A stretch of DNA of 64,000 nt from Cantharellus purpuraceus. Lineage: Eukaryota > Basidiomycota > Agaricomycetes > Cantharellales > Hydnaceae. The notes under the pieces are model-generated. The model was not told where the DNA came from, searched no databases, and worked only from the letters and a program-made list of their open reading frames with translations. The stretch is taken from positions 620,001 to 684,000 of the forward strand of contig JALBUN010000018.1 of assembly GCA_025174535.1 (NCBI GenBank), given 5' to 3'. Below, piece by piece: positions 55,552-64,000 of this stretch. The first letter of the stretch is position 1, and every line of letters starts with the position of its first letter. Both the position numbers and the translations under genes were made by a program.

Positions 55552-56181
55552 CTTCAAGGTCGCTACTTCTCAGATAAGCGCACCATCGTGTCGTTTCCGA
55601 CTCTCATTTTGAGGGTGCGGTCGGCACTCATCCAGTTACGGAGAATTCGATGATATCTTGAGACGTGCTGGTGTGTTTCTGCAAAGAATACTATAAAAGT
55701 GTTCTAACTCAACAAGGAGATTGACTCGAATGAAGATTATGTGACCTACAGTATGTCGATGGGCGATATTATCCAATGAGGTTGACTTTGCATGTTATAG
55801 CTCAAGATGTCAGAGTAATCGGTGTTGTCTGTGCAACCGATGGCTTCCGTTTGTCCTGAGTAAGTGACGGTAACTCGTCGCAAGCAGATAAGGTCAGGAA
55901 CAATGACTAAGCCGTTATATACGGGCCGGCAACCCCCCACCAGTTCAGCGCAAACACTCGCAGCCTCAAGCCAGAAATTCAACACAAGACCATGTTCCTC
56001 ATATCGCCCCATGTCGAGAACGAAATTTTTTTCAGTCTATCATACCGTTTGCTCCCTGATTCTTCCGACCGCAGTTTATATGCTGACAGGCAACTACCTT
56101 TGTCACATTGTGACCGTAAGCAATCAATCGACTTCCCGCTGCGGCTCAACTTAGGCAGCTGCTTACTTCACTCTGACCACA

Positions 56182-59100
56182 ATGGTGTACAAGAAATGGG
56201 GACTATTGCCTTCGTTGGTGACGATTATGCCTTTGTTTCTGTGTGTGTCATGGTGGGCGATGACCAAACACTACAGTACGTGCCTTGCATGTCCTCAGTG
56301 GCGTCGCTGCAGCTCACAGCATCTTCACAGTGCTGCCAGTCCCTGTTGGACCAGTGGCGCAGTGAGTTCGCGTTTATCCATGCAGCATGATCACGCTCTT
56401 ATCTATGCATAGGGATGACCTACGTCCTTCTGAGTCCCATATTCTTGCAGTGGCTGAGCACCTTTCTAGCACAATCGGTTTTCGCACCGTCGGGACTAAG
56501 GAGCATGCCGAGGGCGATGCTTGGATGTTGGCTCAGGCTCATAAAATTAGAGCGGAGTGTGAGCGCATTGTGCGCAACGAACACGTGGGTCGGAATTTAG
56601 AATGCGAAGTATGGAGGCAGCAAGGGAGCGGACAACATCGGTGTGTCAACTGTTTTTTGGATATATTATATTTACATATGTCATATTTGTTCCAGTTTCG
56701 ATATAATGGGTTATAGGCTCTATAAAACATATGTCGACCTTTCTAACATTATAGTCCGTGTGTCTAACGGTACCGCTGGTGGCAAAGAGCATGCTCTCTT
56801 AATAAATGCACACATTGATAGCACGCCACCGAGCCCCGGTGCCGCAGATGATGCACTTGCTGCTGGGGTCATGCTTGAGTGCCTTCGTGTCCTCATCCAT
56901 ACAAAAGACTGGGAACCAACTAATGCCATAATATTCCGTACGAGGCATCTCATTACTCACTGTAATTCATCGCTAACCCCTCCCCTTCGATACTAGTGTT
57001 TAATAATGCGGAAGAATCATTGCAAGACGGATCCCATCTCTATTCGACTCAGCATCATACCGCAAAAACGTGTGTTTCCACTAGCAACAGCTGCTTTGTT
57101 GTTAGTTCTGATACATTTCAGTGTACGGGCTGCCATCAATCTTGAAGGTAAATGTATTTCAGTCCCCAACGGTCTGTTTCTAATACAATGTACCTAGCGG
57201 CGGGTTCGAAGGGCCCCGAGTTAGTCTTCCAGGCTACTTCAGATGAAATGATAGAGGCCTATTCCAAAGTCCCGAGGTTAGTATGGTTTGTCTATCTTTC
57301 AAATGCACCCTGCATCATACAACTCTTTCAGACCGTATGGAACTGTCCTTGCCAATGATATTTTCTCGTCTGGAATCATACTATCTGAGTTGCGTAATCA
57401 ACTTTCGTGTTCTTCGCCGATTTCTCATCAGAATCGGGCCAGAACAGCACGGACTTTCGTCAATTTCAGCAGTATTTACACGTCCCTGGCCTTGATGTGT
57501 GTCTTTGCGTCTTATTTTTTCACTTTTTTTTCAGCCTATGACCAATTTTGCAGATGGCCATCGTGGGTCACAGTTATTTCTATCATACGCAAAAGGCGGG
57601 TTTTTTCTTATTCATTTCCTTTGTGCCTTAACCCTTAAAACATTGTATTCTAGGATCTCGTAGAGTACATTGAACCAGGAGTGGCCCAAGTAAGTGGTTG
57701 AATTCGTCTCCTGTACTTAATTAAAGTCAGCTATATCTTACAGCATATGGCGGATAATACGCTCGCGCTATTACACCATTTTACAGGGACTTCTTCTCCG
57801 CTGCCTTTTTCAACGGGGACGCCGCGCAAGCCTCGTGTCGTATATTTTTCCATCCTTGGCGCGCGGTTCTTCACCTATTCCTTTTCTGCAGCATCGGCCA
57901 TGTATACCACGCTCCTCGTTGCTGTTCTTGCTCTCCTTCGAGTTACATCGCACACCATGTCCATTGTCCAATTTTTGAAGCTACAGTTGCGAGGGATGCA
58001 CAACTTTCTTAGCGGACTAGTAGGCGCACTCATGGGAGCCAATATTGTCGCATTCTTTATGTCTGTGGTGTTTGACAAGAATCTCAGCTGGTTTTCGCGA
58101 GAGTGGCTTCCGTTGGTCTTATATGGGCCACCCGCTGTTGCAGGTATGGACATCGGCACACAATTTGAGTATACCTAACTGATTGGATGTAGGTGCATTG
58201 ATTCCTCAGATGCTCTTCTCCCACCCAGCATACCAAGACGAGAGTGTTACACTGTCTTCAACGCTCCTGCTCTATACTCTTCTCAGTGTAATACTGCAGA
58301 CCATATTCGGACTTGGGTCAGCGTCAATCATATTCATGACCGCTTTGCCGTTGCTTCTGGCTCTCTCTTTGAACGTTGTACGAAGCGAGCGGTTTGAAGA
58401 CGTGCCTCTAAGAACATATGTACTGGCAGGTCTGGTGCCGCTGATTGTTGGAACCGAGATTTGGTGTGGCACCGCAGATGTCTTTGTTCCATTGGTGAGT
58501 TTCCTTACATGTCAAGCCGGGTTTCTTTTCATGAGTTCCGAGTGACAGACTGGCAGGATGGGAGGTGTAAGCCCTGTCATCAATTATTCCTTTGGCCTTC
58601 GTAACTGAGGATTTTCAAGAAAGCGCCTGCGGAGTTTATTATTGCTAGCATGACTGCCGTCATTGGCTTCTATACTTTCCCACTCACTATTCCCTTTTCA
58701 CACCGATTTGGACGCAAAGTTACCGTCGCGAGTATTGTTTTATTTACAGCGCTCTCCATCACAAGTATGGGAATAATGTCGATGCGGTTTCCTTTCGATG
58801 CAATGCATCCAAAGAGGGTATTTGTCATACAGTCTGAGAACGTAAGTAATCTTAGTAAGAATTATGCTGATTTCGTTGTTCAACCGGTGTTAAGATTACG
58901 ACGGGAGAGTTTCACCTTAATTTAGCTGGAGCAGACAGTTCGCCTGGTCTCTCGACTCTGGTGCACAACCTGGCGTACACCTTCGGAGAATCTAGCCTTG
59001 GTCCTGAGTTTAAGCTGAGTACTGTTGAAATGAGTACGTATCTAATCATATCTCCAAGCATATCTAAGTCATCATGTAGATGACTGGAACGGGGATTGGG

Positions 59101-59746
59101 ATACTCTTTATCCATTCTCAGCGGTCAGTCAATAGGCTTCAATGCATGAGCGAAACTTAGTGCCGTGTGCCGCTTGGTAGTTCTTGACACCGTACCAAAT
59201 ACGTTTGCCTGGCTTGGATAAAAAAGGACCATCGAGGAGAGAAGCCAACTCGATCAAGGTTTCAGCTGTGAACAACGTCGTGGATAAACAAGCTGGAACT
59301 CGAAGCCTGACTCTCCAGGTTGATCATCCTGGAGTTATTTGGACAGGTCAGCACTTAGCTTTACATAACTATCGTACGAAGCTGATGCCATGAAATGTCT
59401 AGTGATCGCCTTTGACGCCCATGTTCTAACATGGAGCCTCGATGATAACCCACCCCCATACATGGCGCGCCACCACATCAAGGAATCCTCATTTTACGGA
59501 GTCAATACATGGACAGTTGACCTAGTCATTAAGATACCACCCGAAGGTGACGATTCAGGGCTCAAAGTCAATTTTGTCGGCACAAAGGAGGCCGTGCAAT
59601 GGCCAGCTAAGAAGTCCCTGAAAGATTCAGAACATAGCGCAGACTTGCGGCTTTTAGAGGAGATACACAGGTGGCTCGAGTTGCAAACCGAAGGAGCCGT
59701 CGATGCATTGCTTTTTGGAAGCCTTGGAGGCGTAATAGTGGTTTAA
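56182..59746 (+). CDS. PFF1: M28 vacuolar/ER membrane zinc protease (PFF1/ERMP1 type), intact
   Basis: Membrane-bound aminopeptidase-like protease of vacuole or ER (family knowledge). Start ATG 56182-56184; about 15 introns of roughly 50 nt, all joinable in one frame. The N-terminal anchor is WGLLPSLVTIMPLFLCVSWW. Peptidase part: MLPVPVGPVAQ, SESHILAVAEHLSSTIGFRT, RFDIMGYRLYKTYVDLSNI, zinc ligands in NAHIDSTPPSPGAADDALA, the catalytic Glu pair in FNNAEESLQDGSH, GPELVFQATSDEM, GTVLANDIFSSG, TDFRQFQQYLHVPGLD and GHSYFYHTQKDLVEYIEPG. Then about eight membrane helices from YSFSAASAMYTTLLVAVLAL to RKVTVASIVLF. The lumenal C-terminal domain ends at LFGSLGGVIVV. No lesion seen. Two large repeats flank it. 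Confidence 0.92.
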
Positions 59747-59749
59747 ATT

Positions 59750-60179
59750 GCCGTAGAAATTTGCATTGGGAAGTGAATTTATACCAGGTCCTATGTGGTA
59801 GGTGGTCTCATCTCATATTGACAAAAGAAATAACTATGACCCCTTGGCTAGAGTTCAATACAGAGAAATTTTAAATACATAAAATGTATAGATAAATGCA
59901 ACATTATTGTATTTGCCAAGATTGAGCTGCCTCATGAACTATGTCGATCGCTCTAGATGTTCAAACTTGATGAGGCTCGTGTACCTACGCCATAAGAGGA
60001 TAGAATTAGGTGGGATGATGGTGGAGAAAGGCCTATGTGCCTATGCGCCATAGGCAACTCCAGCTCGCCAATCTGGTTGTAGCATTGCTCGTCATCGCGT
60101 TTGGAACTCGAGTTGGATTCCTGAATCCGGCACCCGTCTTCTCATTTTGACCTGCGAGGACATGGTGGACTTGTGGAGC
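59750..60179. other. PFF1 downstream region, no gene
   Basis: AT-rich 3' flank, then sequence leading into the second repeat copy. No frame of note. Confidence 0.4.
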
Positions 60180-62560
60180 AAGGTGTGGAGCAAGGCTAAG
60201 CGAGTGACATACGTCCCTGCATCGTGTTAGCTCATGCACTAAACAGAAACATATGTGAGAAAAGTTGAACACACATTGAAAAGGGCTTGGACCTGCTCTC
60301 CAACAGTGCCGTCGGTTCGAGAGAGGCTTGTAAATTGGAAGAATAGCAAGGCCAAATGATAGAGCTCGCCGCAAGAGCTACAGTCCGTATAGCGTTGAGA
60401 TCCATGTAATGTGTTGAAAGAGAGCCAGCGAGGATGTTTCATGAGTGCTGCACAAAAGGTAAAGTTTGTGAAGGAAATGAGCACACAAGTTGGGGAGATG
60501 GTTCGCAATGTCTGTACTTGCTATGAAGTCGAATGAGTGATGGTACACCCGGAAGATAGAAGCTGTCTCATGGGTTACACTCCAGGCACTACTTTCGGAG
60601 ATGACCATGGACGCACCCTGAGTCCAGTTCCGTGGTTGAGAAACAGCGTTGGGCTATATGAGACCATGGCTGCAGCAAGAGCTGGAATGCACAAGAAGAG
60701 CCGTAGTTTGGGACAGGGTGGCCTGCGTGTCTATCAGCACCGCATAGATGACGCGAAGAATATGCTCACCTATTGGCTGTTGTTTCCCGTGACGATGCTG
60801 GCGCCATTGACGGTATACGGTATACATATGGGGGGAAAGGTTGGCGTGGTGGAAGAGTTGATTGCATATGTAATATTTCCAGTCGAACCTGTTGCCCTCA
60901 CCGCCGCTCACAGCCGTGATGCCGAGGTGCAGCGATCTAGGAGAGAACGGACAAGAAAAAACCCACGTATACCAGTGAATAACTCTATGGAATGAAAGGA
61001 GAGGGAGGGGAACTGCGAAGTGTCAGGGGACACCCATGAGAGGACGTCGGGGGAAGGGTGAGGTGAAGAGGGGAGCAAGAAGGTACCAGTTGTGGGGTGT
61101 GAGTTTGCCTCCTTGGGGTGGTCGGGAAGTGGGCGGAGCGCCAGCTGGCCCAATTCTTTGTTTAGAACAGAGGGAATCCGATCTGGAAGCCCCTGAAGCG
61201 ACGCCCTTTCATATAGTTCATGGTGGGTGCTGTCGAACGTTGGCTGTAAGTCTAGCCCGATAAGTGGATTGAATACTCAATGACCGGATCATGAGCCATA
61301 TACATCTGATCATGAACAGGTGCAAAGCGAGGGTCTTTTGAAACAAATACTACAACTTGATAGGATCCTCTGATTATGGAAACAAAGGCCAAACATGATT
61401 GTCCAAAGTGCACTGCGCATCCACAATAAATCTTATAGATCGTGAAAAAGACATGTGGGAGCCACAACGTGGGCTACCACGCCCTGAGTGTCGGTTGCAA
61501 GGTGTGCCATGAGGCAGAGCTGTCATCTCGAGATACCGATCATTAAAGAGCATCCCATGCAGCTAATATCTCACGCAAGCTTCTCCATCCATCGCTACGC
61601 CATTTATCTCGCTTCTCGTCCCTATTGTAATGCTTCCAAAGAGCCGGTGTTCCTACGCATGACAGCAGCCTGGTGGTCATTTTATGGTTTGTCACTGCAA
61701 TGTGGTGCGGTATTAATATCTTACATTAGTACAAGGACCGCTGATATTCAAATTTTAACTGCAAAGAACGTCGGAAAAACAGTGTCCATGCCAGGTCGTC
61801 CCAAATAAGATTTATGTTTACTTTAGTCATTAGTCAAACAGAAATACAAAAAAAAATAAACAGACCACATTAATTCCACCTTTGACGCCACTTGTATCGA
61901 TGCCGTGGACTCCGTTGGTACAACCCGAACGCACGGTCACTGAAAAGTGAGGGTAGTGGTGCCACAGTGCCACGGGACAAATTCAATTGTTCTCTGTAAA
62001 TTGAGTTGAAAAATCAATATGGTGTTTGGAACGTGCGTCAAGTTGGGGTTTCTGCTGCCGCCGAGAGCGAGTTATGTGCTCTCGAACCTCAAGGTACCTA
62101 ACCGAATGGGGTACTGATAAGTGTTCAAACTCCGCTGACTTGTGTCCGCGGAGTTGCAGTCAGGATAAGCGGGCTCTTTTTTTTTGCGCGGCTGGCTGTG
62201 TCAGGAGATCTCGTAGTATTTATACCTCACATTTCCCTTCGTTTCTTTCTCCCCAACTCCCACCTTCAGTAAGGTCTCGCGTCACTGGTATGCCATGTCC
62301 TCTTACTCAGGCTCTCGGCGCCATTGTCGCATCTCACCGCGAATATATCGCCACCTCTTCCCATGTATATCCGTTCTTACTGGTGGTGTGTCTATGGACG
62401 TGACCACATCTCACCGGGCGTTCACGCTTGTCTCATTGAATGAACGCTCGCCTACCGGACCATTGTGTATGTTCCACTTGCCTACTCAGTGATTGATGGT
62501 TCTCATTGTTAATTATTCCGTAGTTGCTGCAAGGGTGCAGTTTGGAGCGACGGGAAGATA
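60180..62560 (+). repeat. ~2.4-kb dispersed repeat, copy 2 (right of PFF1)
   Basis: Direct copy of 52090-54480 as listed there. Its first part (60230-60700) is also related to the partial copy at 51430. Frames up to 152 codons (60537-60995) are not conserved in copy 1, so I do not call them genes. Confidence 0.7.
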
Positions 62561-63507
62561 TACTATAACGCAGCATGCGGGTAGTTCCCTGACACCGAAC
62601 ATACTCTTGAACTTGAACAACATTTCAACCGATCAGGTGGAAACCAGAGAACCGTGCTTCTGAAGGAACATGTAGGCTTGATGGTGAGTTTTCATTTTTT
62701 ACTCGTTTCTCCTCGCTTATTCTTCGTTCTGTGAATCCTCTCGGGTATGTTGTCTGTATTTTTCTGTAGGTGCTACTCAAGCCTTCCACTGTTTTCTCCG
62801 CGGCCGAGGCGACTCAGCAAGCACGTACCAGGCGCCGCCGGGTGGTCCTCTCCATGAATGCAGGGCTCAGGTCCATGTCCAGACCGTGGGCTGTAAGTCT
62901 CAGCCATGTTCTTGTTTTTGTTCTTGTTTCCCCAGTTTTTCAACGCTTAAACTCCCAGGCTCTATGCTCCACTCATTGCATCGGTGCAGGAGTTCCAAGC
63001 ACTCACCGATGCTTGCAATCTCTAACAAGCACTGGATCCCTTGCCCCTGCGTCAGTAAGCCATGAGTAAGCTGAATTTCCACACTATATTCTTATCTTGT
63101 CTCATGTAATGCTTGTAGCTGCATCAAGAGCTCGAAGACTTCCAAAAATTCAACCCATTTAGATGACATTTGATGGTCTCCAGATGCATCTGAACGTGAC
63201 TTTGCCATGTGTCTGGGACTTCTCCTGACAGGCTTTAGTCTGTGGATTTTTGACTGGTGTTTCTTTGAGGTTCTAACGGTTATCGGTAAACTCTGCGATG
63301 TTTTGTCATCCTGCTCTACTCAGTCGCATATTTGTTGCTTCCACGCGACTCTACATTCAACACTACGTTTCGGCAGTTTCGTGTTCTCTTCAGTATCTGA
63401 TTATTCTATGACAAACTTTACTGCAAGGATACGATACTGCTGTATTCAATTATGTATCTTTCCCAATCTTCGCACTCTTTAATATAATTCAACCATCTTT
63501 TGTTGCG
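62561..63507. other. No supported gene
   Basis: Scattered short frames only. Contains the CATACTCTTGAAC arm related to 54999 and the reverse-complement match to 55511-55528. Confidence 0.35.
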
Positions 63508-63879
63508 TCACTTGTGCCATTCGTGCCTTACATCGTCCTGTCTATCGTCGTCTGAGACGGTCGGCTTACTGTCAAGAATCCATCCAGGATTGCCTTCAAA
63601 AGGACCATGTGCATGATGCTTGAAAGACACGCTCTCAGGCCTAGGTTCATGAAGCACCAAAAAATGGATGGCAGGCGATGCATTCGTGTCTAAAGGCCGT
63701 CCGCCAGACGGGCAAGTGACATAGAGAATAAGCGGTACCCGGTAAAGGATGGTGAAAGAGAACAGATACAGGCCAGTTTCTAGTCGCTGTGGATAGGAGT
63801 CCAAGAGATTAAGTCGGGTGGAGAGAAGCAAGAAATCATGGGAGTCGGCCACCGCTTCCAGCGTGCGATACGCTATCAT
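63508..63879 (-). CDS. Possible 3' exon of an unidentified gene entering from the right
   Basis: 123 open codons on the minus strand, from MIAYRTLEAVADSHDFLLLS through LNLLDSYPQRLETGLYLFSF to SDDDRQDDVRHEWHK. The frame has a plausible hydrophobic segment (LYLFSFTILYRVPLILYV) and a polar tail. A splice acceptor-like CTTCTCATGATAG lies just upstream and would connect to sequence beyond 64000. I do not recognise the family; it could also be chance. Confidence 0.3.
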   Translation of the reverse strand: MIAYRTLEAVADSHDFLLLSTRLNLLDSYPQRLETGLYLFSFTILYRVPLILYVTCPSGGRPLDTNASPAIHFLVLHEPRPESVSFKHHAHGPFEGNPGWILDSKPTVSDDDRQDDVRHEWHK

Positions 63880-64000
63880 GAGAAGATATATTATATTCGT
63901 TTCATAATTTTACCGGAAATAGATATGCATGAACTTGACTGGGACTAACCAGCTTGGCTGTGGCAGTCAGTCAGTGACGACTATGACGATCCTGACACCA

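Larger units (their letters stand above)
54481..56181. other. Intergenic, no gene supported
   Basis: Apart from the inverted repeats at 54999-55097 and 55518-55551 I see only short unrelated frames. The last few hundred bases form the PFF1 upstream region; no clear TATA box was found. Confidence 0.4.

Noticed and set aside
60537..60995. 152-codon plus-strand frame
   Set aside because: It lies in the 2.4-kb repeat, and the frame is not kept in the other copies.

Overview
The window reads as nuclear DNA of a mushroom-forming basidiomycete (inference). The host genes are split by many introns of about 50 nt, with GT-AG ends and a few GC-AG ends. The gene families (oligopeptide transporter, MTH1-like Nudix hydrolase, M28 vacuolar/ER membrane protease) are typical of fungi, and the middle is a nested pile of Ty3/gypsy and Ty1/copia LTR retrotransposons. 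No rRNA, convincing tRNA, CRISPR or prokaryotic feature was seen.

Layout. 1-3485 (-): an intact OPT oligopeptide transporter running off the left edge. 4.2-5.5 kb: GA-rich tract and a LINE 3' end. 5.8-8.9 kb: gypsy family B copy B1 (+), broken by an unknown insert and a solo LTR (family Z) with target duplication GAATT. 8.9-19.9 kb: a compact TRIM-like element X, present as an LTR-sharing tandem. Its first unit was split by gypsy element A (9399-18301, target duplication GGCTC), whose gag-pol is almost one open frame. 19.9-23.6 kb: truncated LTR of A, then the B integrase end (B3, -). 23.6-27.9 kb: gypsy C (+) full of TGA stops, holding a W solo LTR. 27.9-34.0 kb: copia W, with an intact pol on + and its gag plus 5' LTR on -, in opposite orientation. 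34.0-40.2 kb: gypsy B copy B2 (-), gag to RT, split by W, Z and W LTRs, a scrap of gypsy A and a 12-bp minisatellite. 40.2-42.8 kb: X LTR and copia V remains. 42.8-45.3 kb (+): a second OPT copy, 5'-truncated and with a nonsense codon. 45.5-46.4 kb (-): Nudix hydrolase. 47.8-50.3 kb (+): decayed secreted-protein gene. 56.2-59.7 kb (+): intact M28 protease (PFF1/ERMP1 type), flanked by two direct copies of an unclassified ~2.4-kb repeat. The right end is mostly non-coding, with a possible gene 3' end on -.

The two OPT copies are head to head, so the retrotransposon pile fills what was once a short divergent intergenic space and has removed the 5' end of copy 2. Four solo LTRs and one full element have exact 5-bp target duplications, so part of the insertion order can be read: B, C, V and X are older hosts; A, W and Z came later. 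The most unusual signal is the very high density of short, perfect inverted repeats inside the B and X families, some of which differ between copies in the direction of better pairing.
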